The notes under the pieces: model-generated
Databases searched by the model: none
What the model was told of the DNA's origin: nothing
Seen by the model: only the letters and a program-made list of their open reading frames with translations
Shown here: one piece after another, positions 14,509 to 22,617 of the stretch
Position numbering within the stretch: the first letter of the stretch is position 1
How the letters are laid out: every line of letters begins with the position of its first letter
NCBI RefSeq assembly: GCF_003264365.1
Contig: NZ_PYAK01000012.1
Coordinates: 62,001 to 126,000 of the forward strand
Reading direction: 5' to 3'
Source: Micromonospora noduli
GTDB taxonomy: Bacteria > Actinomycetota > Actinomycetes > Mycobacteriales > Micromonosporaceae
Length of the DNA stretch: 64,000 bases
Translations under genes and position numbers: made by a program

Positions 14509-16208
14509 CCAGCCCCGGCAGCACCCCCCTCCCGGCCACCGGGCCGACCGGGCCGGCGCAGGCCGCCCCGGCCGTCAGGCCCGGCCCGGCCGCACCGCCG
14601 GCAGCCGGTTGGCCCCCGGCAGCTCCGGCCACACCGCTCCCGCCCCGGCCACCATCGGTGATCGCGCGGCGCTGGCCGGGACCATCCGGCGATGCGGTTC
14701 CGACGGTGCTGGTGGCGTCGGCGGCGGCGGCGGTCGTCGGCGCCTCGGTGCTCACGATGGTTCGTCCGGGCCTCGGCTGGCTGGTCGCCGCGTTGGCCGG
14801 CACGGCCGCCCTCAGCACCGCCGCGGTCGTCAGGTCCGGGGCGTCCTCCCCGGTTGCGGGCCGCACCGCGCCGACCGAGCCCGGTCCCGCAACCGGCGCC
14901 GAACCCGCCCGTCCCGGTGCCACGGGGGCACCGGGGCGGGTGGCGCAGGCCGCCTGGGCTGCCGCGACTGTCGCGTTGATCGCCGTCGGCACCTTCCGGG
15001 CCGCCGGTTGGCTCTTCGCGCTCTGCCTGGTGGCAGCGGTGGGGGCCGGGACGCTCGCGGTGACCGGCGGGCGAAGCCCATTCGGAATGCTGGTCGCCGT
15101 GACCCTGCCACCGGCCGCGACGGTACGGGCGCTCCCGTGGGCGGTACGCGGAGTGCGCACCAACCGCTCGGCGGGCTCGGGGATCGGGTTCGGACGCATC
15201 GTTACCAGCCTGGTGGTGTCCGCCGTCCTGCTGACGCTGTTCGGACTGCTCTTCTCCTCCGCCGACGCGGTCTTCGCCAACCTGGTCGGCGGTCTGCTGC
15301 CCGACATCGCGCCGGCCGGTGTGATCGGCTGGTTGCTGCGGCTGGCCCTGATCGGCGGTGGTCTGCTCGGTGGCGCGTACCTGGTCACCCGCCCACCCGA
15401 CCTGGAGGGCTTGCGACCGGCGTCGTCACGGCCGGCCCACCGGCTGGAGTGGACCCTCCCGCTGGTGTTGCTCGACGCCCTGTTCGCCGCGTTCGTGCTG
15501 GTCCAGCTGACTGTGTTGTTCGGCGGGGCGGGGCACGTGCTGCGTACGGCCGGGCTCACCTACGCCCAGTACGCCCGTGGCGGGTTCTGGCAACTGCTCG
15601 CCGTCACCGCGCTCACCCTGCTGGTGATCGCGATCGCCGCCCGTCGGGCGCCGAAGGCCACCCGAGGGGACCGGCTGCTGGTCCGCGGGCTGCTCGGCAC
15701 GCTCACAGTGCTCAGTCTGGTGATCGTCGCCTCGGCGCTCTACCGGATGCAGGTCTACGCCGACGCGTACGGTGCCACCCGGCTGCGGCTCGTCGTGTCG
15801 ACCATCGAAATCTGGCTCGGGCTGCTCTTCGTCCTGGTCGGGGTTGCCGTGGCGCGGTTGCGGGCCGAATGGCTCCCCCGGCTGGTGGTCGGCACCGCGG
15901 TGCTGGCGCTGCTCGGGTTGGCCCTTCTCAACCCGGATCGCCTGATCGCCGAACGGAACGTCGACCGGTACCTGGAGACCGGCCGGTTGGACGTCAGCTA
16001 CCTGTCCGGGCTGTCGGCCGACGCCGTACCGGCCCTGGATCGGCTGCCCGAGCCGATGCGCTCCTGTGCGCTGGGGGAGATCGCCGCCGAGCTGCCCCGG
16101 GACGGCTTCTGGGCGGCGAACCTCGGCAGGGAACGCGCCCGGCGGGTTCTCCACACGACCCCGGTGCGCGCCAGCGTGACCGACTGCCTCGGCTTGCAAC
16201 GCTGGTGA
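14505..16208 (+). CDS. DUF4173/DUF4153-family membrane protein
   Basis: A 567-residue polytopic membrane protein. The first 60 residues are Pro/Ala rich and cytoplasmic. About ten hydrophobic helices follow, with family blocks PFGMLVAVTLPPAATVRALPW, SLVVSAVLLTLFGLLFSSADAVFANLV, and TYAQYARGGFWQLLAVTALTLLV (each shown in part). A soluble C-terminal tail from about 485 has RLPEPMRSCAL and a conserved Cys pair. Function is unknown. Its ATGA overlap with the sensor kinase makes it the third gene of a regulator-kinase-membrane-protein operon, so a sensing or output role linked to that kinase is an inference. Confidence 0.8.
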   Translation: MTSPGSTPLPATGPTGPAQAAPAVRPGPAAPPAAGWPPAAPATPLPPRPPSVIARRWPGPSGDAVPTVLVASAAAAVVGASVLTMVRPGLGWLVAALAGTAALSTAAVVRSGASSPVAGRTAPTEPGPATGAEPARPGATGAPGRVAQAAWAAATVALIAVGTFRAAGWLFALCLVAAVGAGTLAVTGGRSPFGMLVAVTLPPAATVRALPWAVRGVRTNRSAGSGIGFGRIVTSLVVSAVLLTLFGLLFSSADAVFANLVGGLLPDIAPAGVIGWLLRLALIGGGLLGGAYLVTRPPDLEGLRPASSRPAHRLEWTLPLVLLDALFAAFVLVQLTVLFGGAGHVLRTAGLTYAQYARGGFWQLLAVTALTLLVIAIAARRAPKATRGDRLLVRGLLGTLTVLSLVIVASALYRMQVYADAYGATRLRLVVSTIEIWLGLLFVLVGVAVARLRAEWLPRLVVGTAVLALLGLALLNPDRLIAERNVDRYLETGRLDVSYLSGLSADAVPALDRLPEPMRSCALGEIAAELPRDGFWAANLGRERARRVLHTTPVRASVTDCLGLQRW

Positions 16209-16218
16209 GCATGAACGC

Positions 16219-16246
16219 TTGACAATCGCGTACGGCGGGCGAGACT
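16219..16246 (+). promoter_or_regulatory. Promoter TTGACA...GAGACT before the first symporter operon
   Basis: A perfect TTGACA -35 at 16219-16224 is followed by a 16-nt spacer and GAGACT (16241-16246), then 6 nt to GTG 16253. The geometry predicts a leaderless transcript. The -10 is a weak match. Confidence 0.45.
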
Positions 16247-16252
16247 GCCGGG

Positions 16253-16666
16253 GTGGCCAAGCAACTCCCCGACGTGGGGTCGAGCGGTGCGGTACCGCCG
16301 CCCCGGCGGTCCCGGATCGTGCTGGCCGAGATCACCAGGCAGGACACCCGCGCCGAGCGGACCCGCGCCGAGCTGGCCCAGCAGACCCAGGTCGGCGAGG
16401 CGCTGGTCCGCGGCCTGGTCCGGGCCCAGCTCGCGCTGGCGCTGCGGCTGTCCCTGGTGGTGGCCATCGGGTTGGGCGGGCTGCCCTGGCTGTTCGCGAT
16501 CGCGCCCTCGCTCGGCCGGACCACAGTCGCCGGCGTCAACCTGCCGTGGCTGCTGCTCGGGGTGGCCTCCTTCCCGTTCCTGATCGGCGTGGGCTGGGCG
16601 TACGTGCGGCTGGCCGAGCGCAACGAGCAGGACTTCACCGACCTGGTGCAACGGCCGGAGCACTGA
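16253..16666 (+). CDS. DUF485-like small membrane partner of the symporter
   Basis: A 137-residue protein. A charged N-terminal half (about 20-58, RRSRIVLAEITRQDTRAERTRAEL in part) leads into two membrane helices at about 65-83 and 95-117, and a short acidic tail. The size, two-helix core and position immediately before a sodium/solute symporter match the DUF485/YjcH partner of acetate permease ActP, although the N-terminal extension is longer than usual. Start GTG 16253 has no good ribosome site but lies 6 nt behind a -10-like GAGACT. The next gene starts on the base after its stop. Confidence 0.65.
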   Translation: MAKQLPDVGSSGAVPPPRRSRIVLAEITRQDTRAERTRAELAQQTQVGEALVRGLVRAQLALALRLSLVVAIGLGGLPWLFAIAPSLGRTTVAGVNLPWLLLGVASFPFLIGVGWAYVRLAERNEQDFTDLVQRPEH

Positions 16667-18310
16667 GTGGGCAACGACTTCGTGGTCCCGGCCATCGTCG
16701 CGGTCACCCTGGTCACCGTCGGGATCGGCTTCTACGGGCTGCGGTTGGCCCGGACCACGTCCGACTTCCTGGTGGCGTCCAGGGCGATCAGTCCGACCTG
16801 GAACGCCGCCGCCATCGGCGGGGAGTACCTGTCGGCGGCGAGCTTCCTCGGCATCGCCGGGCTGGTCCTCAAGTACGGCGTGGACGTGCTCTGGTACCCG
16901 GTCGGGTTCGCCGCCGGCTACCTGGCCCTGCTGCTCTTCGTGGCCGCGCCGCTGCGCCGCTCCGGTGCGTTCACGCTGCCCGACTTCTGCGAGCTGCGGC
17001 TGGGGTCGCGTCGACTCCGCATCCTGGCCACCGCCTTCGTCATCTTCATCGGTTGGCTGTATCTGGTGCCGCAGCTCCAGGGCGCCGGGCTGACCCTGGC
17101 CACGGTGGCCGGCTCCCCGTACCCCCTCGGAGCCCTACTGGTGGCGGCCGTGGTCACCGCGAACGTGGCCTTGGGCGGCATGCGCGCGATCACCTTCGTG
17201 CAGGCTTTTCAGTACTGGCTCAAGCTGACCGCTCTCGCCGTACCGGTGATCTTCCTGGCCCTGCAGTGGCAGGCCGACGGCCGCCCGGCGGTGACCCCGC
17301 CCGACGGGCCGACGTTCCGGGCCGCGACCACCGTCGTGGTCGAGCACCGCGCGACCCTCACCCTGCCCGACGGTGACATCCGGGAGGTACGCCCCGGTGA
17401 CGAGTTGACCTTCGCCGCCGGTGATCCGGTGCCGGACGTCTCCGGGGTCGCCACCGATGCCAACGACTGGTTGCTGCCCAGCGCCGCCGGTGACGACGAC
17501 CGGGGCCTGTTCGCCACGTACTCGCTGATCCTGGCCACCTTCCTGGGCACCATGGGCCTGCCGCACGTGCTGGTGCGCTTCTACACCAATCCGGACGGCG
17601 CGGCGGCCCGCCGGACCACCCTGGTCGTGCTGGCGCTGGTCGGCGCGTTCTACCTGCTGCCCACCCTGTACGGGGTCCTCGGTCGGATCTACACCCCGCA
17701 GTTGCTGCTCAGCGGCCAGACGGACGCGGTGGTGGTGCTGCTACCCGAAGCGGCCCTGGGTGACGGCCTGGCCGGGCGGCTACTCGCCGCGCTGGTCGCC
17801 GCGGGTGCCTTCGCGGCGTTCCTCTCCACCTCGTCCGGCCTGCTGACCAGCGTCGCCGGGGTGATCTCGACGGACGTGCTCGGTCGGGGATCGGTACGCG
17901 GGTTCCGGCTGGCCACCGTCATCGCCGGTGGTGTGCCCGCGGTGCTGGCGCTGCACGTCTCCGGGCTGGACGTGTCGCAGGTCGTCGGGCTGGCCTTCGC
18001 GGTCGCCGCGTCGAGCTTCTGCCCGCTGCTGGTGCTCGGCATCTGGTGGCGCGGGCTGACGGACGTGGGCGCCACCGCCGGCGTGGTGGCCGGCGGCGGC
18101 GCGGCGATCGGCGCGGTGCTGGTCACAGTGCTCGGCCCACCGCTGTCCGGCTGGCCGGCCACGCTCATCGCGCAGCCGGCCGCCTGGACGGTGCCGCTGG
18201 CCTTCACCGTGATGGTCGCCGTGTCGATGGCGACCCGCAGGCGGGCCCCGGCCGACGTCGCCGCCACCATGCTCCGCCTACACACCCCGGAAGCCCTCCG
18301 CATGCAGTGA
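16667..18310 (+). CDS. Sodium/solute symporter (SSS), cation-acetate symporter-like
   Basis: A 547-residue permease of the SSS family with about 13 helices. Conserved blocks include SDFLVASRAISPTWNAAAIGGEYLSAASFLG (about 35-65, split), LGTMGLPHVLVRFYT and FLSTSSGLLTSVAGVISTDVL. It differs from the second copy in this window by an insertion of about 75 mostly hydrophilic residues at about 200-275 (from QWQADGRPAV to SAAGDDDRG) rich in beta-prone sequence, placed in a loop before the LGTMG helix. The likely substrate is a short carboxylate (acetate, pyruvate or similar), driven by a cation gradient. GTG start directly follows the DUF485-like gene. Confidence 0.88.
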   Translation: MGNDFVVPAIVAVTLVTVGIGFYGLRLARTTSDFLVASRAISPTWNAAAIGGEYLSAASFLGIAGLVLKYGVDVLWYPVGFAAGYLALLLFVAAPLRRSGAFTLPDFCELRLGSRRLRILATAFVIFIGWLYLVPQLQGAGLTLATVAGSPYPLGALLVAAVVTANVALGGMRAITFVQAFQYWLKLTALAVPVIFLALQWQADGRPAVTPPDGPTFRAATTVVVEHRATLTLPDGDIREVRPGDELTFAAGDPVPDVSGVATDANDWLLPSAAGDDDRGLFATYSLILATFLGTMGLPHVLVRFYTNPDGAAARRTTLVVLALVGAFYLLPTLYGVLGRIYTPQLLLSGQTDAVVVLLPEAALGDGLAGRLLAALVAAGAFAAFLSTSSGLLTSVAGVISTDVLGRGSVRGFRLATVIAGGVPAVLALHVSGLDVSQVVGLAFAVAASSFCPLLVLGIWWRGLTDVGATAGVVAGGGAAIGAVLVTVLGPPLSGWPATLIAQPAAWTVPLAFTVMVAVSMATRRRAPADVAATMLRLHTPEALRMQ

Positions 18311-18408
18311 TCACCGCTGCGACATGCCCTCAGCCATGTCACCGCCATGCGCCTTTGCCCTCGGATCCAGCTTGACCATGGCAGAGGTGCGCCGGGGGCG
18401 CCACCAGG

Positions 18409-19254
18409 TCAACAGGTGTCAGTGCCGGCGCAGAGCCGCTGCGCCACCGGGCGGGCGTACCGCCGCGCCTCCTTCGGGGTGGTGTCCGTGTCCAACGCGA
18501 CCTGTGCCACCAGGTCACCCTGCCGTACGACGAGCCAGCGGCTCCGCACGCCCTCGATGTCCGAGCCCACCAGCAGAGACTCGTCACCGGCCCCCAGCCC
18601 ATCGGCCAGGACCGACATCGAACTGGTCGCCCCCCTGGGTTTGCAGTCGGTGAAAAGTGCCCGGACCGCGTCCATCTCAAGGGCAGCATCGCGAATCGAG
18701 AAACGGACGACGCGTTGGATCATCCTGTCGGTCGGCGAGTCGAACGAGACGGTTCGCTGGGCGAGCCTGCCGTTGGACGTCCCCGTCGGCGCTTCGCGAC
18801 AGTAGATCGACACTGACTCCAGGCTCCAGTCGCCGTCGATGTCGTCCTCTGCCATCGTGAAGCCGGCGGGCAGATCCGAGAGCCGCAGCATGGCTGCGGC
18901 CGGAATCGCCGGGTCGGTGGAACCGGCCGACGGCCTACGTGACGGGCTCGATGGCGGTGCGGCGGGAGTGGTGCTGGTCGTCGACGGCCGAGGTGCGGCC
19001 GAGGTGGCCGACGGCGCGGGTGACGGGGTGGGTGATCCGGTCGCCGGCAGCACCGGCGTCGGCGCGCCCTCCCGGCCGCCGGCCAGCGCCACCGCCCCGG
19101 TGGCCACCACTGCCACCGCCACCACTGCGGCGAGCGCCGCCGCGATTCTCGTCTGACGGGTCCGCCGCCGGCCGCGCTCCCGCACCTGTGCGGTCGGGGC
19201 CCAGCTCAGGTGCTCGGTGTCGCGGAACAGGTCGGCGAAGGGCTGATCAGGCAT
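18409..19254 (-). CDS. Membrane-anchored partner of the ECF sigma factor (anti-sigma-like)
   Basis: A 281-residue protein. A cytoplasmic N-terminus of about 35 residues (MPDQPFADLFRDTEHLSWAP, then an Arg-rich RERGRRRTRQTR) is followed by one membrane helix (about 37-60), a Pro/Ser/Thr linker (about 65-115) and an extracytoplasmic domain (about 120-281) with four Cys, including RALFTDCKP and QRLCAGTDTC, that could form disulfides like PknH-type sensor domains. It overlaps the sigma gene by 8 bp. The gene order and topology suggest an anti-sigma or sensor role, but there is no zinc-binding HxxxCxxC motif, so it is not a classical ZAS protein. Confidence 0.65.
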   Translation of the reverse strand: MPDQPFADLFRDTEHLSWAPTAQVRERGRRRTRQTRIAAALAAVVAVAVVATGAVALAGGREGAPTPVLPATGSPTPSPAPSATSAAPRPSTTSTTPAAPPSSPSRRPSAGSTDPAIPAAAMLRLSDLPAGFTMAEDDIDGDWSLESVSIYCREAPTGTSNGRLAQRTVSFDSPTDRMIQRVVRFSIRDAALEMDAVRALFTDCKPRGATSSMSVLADGLGAGDESLLVGSDIEGVRSRWLVVRQGDLVAQVALDTDTTPKEARRYARPVAQRLCAGTDTC

Positions 19255-19747
19255 TGCTGACCTCCTCGGGGAGGGTGGTGCCGAGCATGGGGGCCATGGC
19301 CTGGCGGCCCCGGGAGAGCCGGGCCTTGACGGTGCCGAGCGGTACACCGATCTGAGTCGCGATGTCAGCGACCGAGAGGTCCGCCAGGTAGTGCAGGACG
19401 ATCGCCTCGCGTTGTTCCAGCGGCAATCGACGTAACGCCGCGACGAGCGCGACGGTGTTCTCCGAGGGTGGTCCCACGGCAGTGGTCGGACCGTGCCGCC
19501 GGTTCGCGCGGATGCCGTTGCGGATCTTGCGCCATCGGTTGATGAGGAGGCGGTGCCCCACGCCGCGCACCCACGCCTCCGGATCGCCGTACTCGCCGAC
19601 GCGCTGCCAGCGCTGCCAGGCCCGCACGTACGCCTCCTGTGCGGCGTCCTGCGCCTCATGGATGTCGCCACCGAGCGCGTACAGCACGGTGACGACCCGA
19701 TGCCTGGTGGCCCGATAGAAGTCCTCGAACCCCTCGTCTCTGTCCAA
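19247..19747 (-). CDS. ECF RNA polymerase sigma factor (SigE-like family)
   Basis: A 166-residue group 4 sigma factor. Region 2 (about 8-75) contains FEDFYRATRHRVV, EAQDAAQEAYVRAWQRW and GVGHRLLINRWRK. Region 4 (about 105-155) contains ALRRLPLEQREAIVLHYLADLSVADIA and VPLGTVKARLSRGRQAM with the promoter-recognition helix. It uses a TTG start at 19747, which is decided by the strong GGGGGAGGGG ribosome site 4-8 nt upstream. The gene for a one-helix membrane protein follows with an 8-bp overlap, and an ABC exporter operon diverges from it 214 bp away. Confidence 0.92.
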   Translation of the reverse strand: MDRDEGFEDFYRATRHRVVTVLYALGGDIHEAQDAAQEAYVRAWQRWQRVGEYGDPEAWVRGVGHRLLINRWRKIRNGIRANRRHGPTTAVGPPSENTVALVAALRRLPLEQREAIVLHYLADLSVADIATQIGVPLGTVKARLSRGRQAMAPMLGTTLPEEVSNA

Positions 19748-19949
19748 CGTCCCCTCCCCCGTTGTCTTCTGCCACTGTCACCCGCCAGCACGACGGTCGG
19801 TTGCATCAGGTGCAGCAAGGAGAGCGGAAGTTTGGCAAGGAACGAGGCTGCCTGGCGCGACGCCGAGCTCGTTCCGCGCGATCCTCGTCCGCCTCGGGGA
19901 TGATCGCGGGTCCGCCCGTCGCCGGACGGCGGAACTGGCGATCGACGGA

Positions 19950-19955
19950 TAACGT
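19950..19955 (+). promoter_or_regulatory. Promoter of the ABC exporter operon, possible ECF overlap
   Basis: TAACGT is 6 nt before ATG 19962, predicting a leaderless transcript. The same region holds GGAAC (19931-19935), a 17-nt spacer and CGTC (19953-19956), the canonical shape of an ECF promoter. A GGAACGAG/CTCGTTCC dyad lies upstream at 19839-19875. Confidence 0.45.
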
Positions 19956-19961
19956 CGGCGC

Positions 19962-20726
19962 ATGACTGTTGAGCACCCCGCGCTCGCACTGCGTGGCCTG
20001 GCCAAGCGGTTCGACGGCACGATCGCGGTGGCCGGCGTCGACCTGGACGTCCCCGCCGGCTCCTTCTACGGCCTCCTCGGCCCGAACGGCGCCGGCAAGA
20101 CGACCACCCTGTCGATGGCTGTCGGGCTGTTGCGGCCGGACGCCGGCTCGGCCTGGGTGCTCGGGCACGACGTCTGGCAGGACCCGGTCACCGCCAAGCG
20201 GCTGCTCGGCGTGATGCCCGACGGGGTCCGGTTGTTCGACCGGCTGACCGGCGCGGAGTTGCTGGCGTACAACGGGTTGTTGCGGGGGATGGACCCAGCG
20301 GTGGTTGACCAGCGGGCTGCCGAGCTGCTGGACGTGCTGGCGCTCGGCGACGCCGGTCGGACGCTGGTGGTGGACTACTCGGCGGGCATGAAGAAGAAGA
20401 TCGGCCTGGCCTGCGCGCTGCTGCACGGCCCTCGGGTGCTGGTGTTGGACGAGCCGTTCGAGGCTGTCGACCCGGTCTCCGCCGCGCTGATCCGGGACAT
20501 CCTCACCCGCTACGCGGCCGGCGGCGGCACAGTGGTGTTCTCCAGTCACGTGATGGAGGTCGTCGAGCGGCTCTGCTCACACGTGGCGATCCTGGCCGGC
20601 GGCACCATCAAGCGGGTCGGGACCATCGACGAGGTCCGTGGCGGTCGCTCGTTGGAGCAGGTCTTCGTCGAGGTGGTCGGCGGCCGCACCGCGACCGGCG
20701 AGGAGCTGTCGTGGCTCTCCCAGTGA
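19962..20726 (+). CDS. ABC transporter ATP-binding protein
   Basis: A 254-residue ABC ATPase. Walker A is GPNGAGKTTT (about 44-53), the signature is a variant VDYSAGMKKKIGLACALL (about 140-157, SAGMKKK in place of LSGGQ), Walker B is VLVLDEPFEAVD, and the switch His is in VVFSSHVMEVVE. The family drives export or ABC-2 type transport with a separate permease, which is the next gene (16-bp overlap). Motifs resemble DrrA/CcmA-type exporters. The leaderless start at ATG 19962 and the divergent ECF sigma gene suggest co-regulation. Confidence 0.92.
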   Translation: MTVEHPALALRGLAKRFDGTIAVAGVDLDVPAGSFYGLLGPNGAGKTTTLSMAVGLLRPDAGSAWVLGHDVWQDPVTAKRLLGVMPDGVRLFDRLTGAELLAYNGLLRGMDPAVVDQRAAELLDVLALGDAGRTLVVDYSAGMKKKIGLACALLHGPRVLVLDEPFEAVDPVSAALIRDILTRYAAGGGTVVFSSHVMEVVERLCSHVAILAGGTIKRVGTIDEVRGGRSLEQVFVEVVGGRTATGEELSWLSQ

Positions 20727-22414
20727 GCGCGGACGCCACCCCCGCCGCGCCGGTACGGTCGGTCTCCGCTCGACACTTCGTGCGGCTCAAGCTGCGGGTG
20801 ATGGGCAACAACTTCCGGGGCCAGGGCTGGCGGATCGCCCTGTTCGTCGGCGGCGCGTTGCTCGGGCTCTGGTTCGCCGCCGCGGGGTTCTTCCTCTTCG
20901 CCGCGCCGGGCCTGACCGGCGACGGCCGGTACGCGGTGCTGATCGCGGCGGCGGGTGGCGGGCTGCTGGTGCTCGGTTGGCTGTTCCTGCCACTTGTCTT
21001 CTTCGGTGTGGACGAGACACTGGACCCGGCCCGGTTCGCGCTGCTGCCGCTGCCCCGGCGCACGTTGGTGACCGGCCTGTTCGTGGCGGCCCTGATCAGC
21101 GTGCCGGTGCTGGCGGTGCTCATCGCGTCGTTCGGGCTGGTGCTGACCGCCTGGTCGTTGGGTGGCTGGTCGGCGGGGTTGGTCGCCGTCGTGGGTGTGC
21201 TCGCCGGGATACTGCTCTGTGTGGCCGCCAGCCGGGCGGTGACCAGCGCCTTCGCCACCATGTTGCGGTCCCGACGGGTCCGCGACCTGGCGGCCGTGCT
21301 GCTGGCGGTGACAGCCGCGCTGCTCGGCCCGTTGCAGATCTTCGGCCTCGCCGCGCTGCGCGAGGCGGACTGGACCCGGTTGACCGGCGTGGCGACCGTC
21401 ATCGGGTGGACACCGTTGGGCGCTCCGTGGACCGTCGGCATCGACGTGGCCCAGGGGCGGGTGTGGGCGGCACCGGTCAAGCTGCTGATCACGGTGGTGG
21501 CGCTCGGCGCCCTGCTGGCCTGGTGGTCCCGGTCGATCGAGTCGGCGATGGTGGGTGCGGCGAGCGCCGGTAAGGCCCCGGTGCGGCGCGGGGTCACCGG
21601 CGGCGCTGTCGCCCAACTGTTTCCCCGGGTCGCCACCTGGGCCGGCCGGGACCGGTTCGGTGCTCTGGTCGCCCGGGAGGCCCGTTACTGGTGGCGGGAC
21701 GCGCGCCGCCGGGCCAACCTGATCACGATCGCGGTGGTCGGCATCTTCGTGCCGGTGTTGATCAACGTTACGGGCGGGGACTTCGCGTTCGAGGACGGTG
21801 CCGGGTTCACGGCCGCCGCCAGCGACAGCTCACCGGTAGTGGTCACCATCTCCATGCTCCTCGTGGGCGTGCTCGCCGCCGTCACCCTGGCCAACCAGTT
21901 CGGCTTCGACGGCAGCGCGTACGCGGCGAACGTGGTGGCCGGGGTTCCCGGCCGGGTCGAGTTGCGGGCCCGGATGACGGCCTTCTCGCTGTACGTGCTG
22001 CCGATGTTGGGCGTCGTCGCGGTGGTGTTGTCGTTTCTGCTCAGCCGACCGGAGTGGATCGGTCTCACCATCGGCGGCCTGGTCGCCACCTACGGCGCCG
22101 GGCTGGCGGTGAACAGTTTGATCTCGGTGCTCGGGGCGTACTCACTGCCGGAGACGAGCAACCCGTTCGCCATGAACAGCGGTGCGGGCCTGGCGAAGGG
22201 GTTGCTGACCCTGCTGGCCATGCTCGCCTCGGTGGTCGCCGCTGTGCCGATGGTGGTGGCCGCCGCGCTGCTCGGTGACGCGTGGCTCTGGCTGGCCCTG
22301 CCGGTCGGTGCCGCGTACGGGCTGGGCGCGGCACTGCTGGGCGCGTACCTGGCCGGCGACGTGCTGGACCGCCGCCAGCCGGAACTGCTGGCCACTGTCA
22401 CCCCGCGCCGCTAA
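20711..22414 (+). CDS. ABC transporter permease
   Basis: A 567-residue integral membrane protein with about 12 helices, starting at GTG 20711 inside the ATPase gene. The first helix pair (WRIALFVGGALLGLWFAAAGFFLFAAPGL in part, about 38-65) and the duplicated arrangement of two six-helix halves around a cytoplasmic region near residues 280-330 (containing the conserved-looking WAGRDRFGALVAREARYWWRD, split) fit an ABC-2-type exporter subunit. It should form a transporter with the preceding ATPase. Substrate unknown. It converges on the DUF397 gene, with their 3' ends overlapping by 4 bp. Confidence 0.85.
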   Translation: MALPVSADATPAAPVRSVSARHFVRLKLRVMGNNFRGQGWRIALFVGGALLGLWFAAAGFFLFAAPGLTGDGRYAVLIAAAGGGLLVLGWLFLPLVFFGVDETLDPARFALLPLPRRTLVTGLFVAALISVPVLAVLIASFGLVLTAWSLGGWSAGLVAVVGVLAGILLCVAASRAVTSAFATMLRSRRVRDLAAVLLAVTAALLGPLQIFGLAALREADWTRLTGVATVIGWTPLGAPWTVGIDVAQGRVWAAPVKLLITVVALGALLAWWSRSIESAMVGAASAGKAPVRRGVTGGAVAQLFPRVATWAGRDRFGALVAREARYWWRDARRRANLITIAVVGIFVPVLINVTGGDFAFEDGAGFTAAASDSSPVVVTISMLLVGVLAAVTLANQFGFDGSAYAANVVAGVPGRVELRARMTAFSLYVLPMLGVVAVVLSFLLSRPEWIGLTIGGLVATYGAGLAVNSLISVLGAYSLPETSNPFAMNSGAGLAKGLLTLLAMLASVVAAVPMVVAAALLGDAWLWLALPVGAAYGLGAALLGAYLAGDVLDRRQPELLATVTPRR

Positions 22415-22617
22415 CCGGCGCGGCGGCTGGGGTCCTGGGCGGCGTCGGCGATGAAGCCACGCCAGGCGGTCGGCGCGAAGCTGAGGGTCGGGCCGGAGCG
22501 ATCCTTGCTGTCCCGGACCAGAACGACGCCGGGCAGATTGTCCGCCACCTCGATGCAGGCACCACCCGTGTCGCCGGACCTGGTCGACGTCCGCCAGCGG
22601 GGTTGAGGAACGGTCAT
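22411..22617 (-). CDS. DUF397 protein
   Basis: A 68-residue protein with the DUF397 pattern: W-R-T-S-T-R-S near the N-terminus, GGACIEVADNLPGVVLVRDSKD, then LSFAPTAWRGFIADA. DUF397 proteins are small partners of XRE-DUF5753 regulators across sporulating actinobacteria, often in development or antibiotic control (BldB/WhiJ-type systems). ATG 22617 overlaps the stop of the upstream XRE gene (ATGA), so the two are co-translated. Its 3' end overlaps the convergent permease gene by 4 bp. Confidence 0.92.
   Translation of the reverse strand: MTVPQPRWRTSTRSGDTGGACIEVADNLPGVVLVRDSKDRSGPTLSFAPTAWRGFIADAAQDPSRRAG

Noticed and set aside
18409..19989. A single 526-codon minus-strand protein covering the sigma and membrane-partner region
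   Set aside because: The upstream part is an out-of-frame reading of the sigma gene. The region is two genes overlapping by 8 bp.
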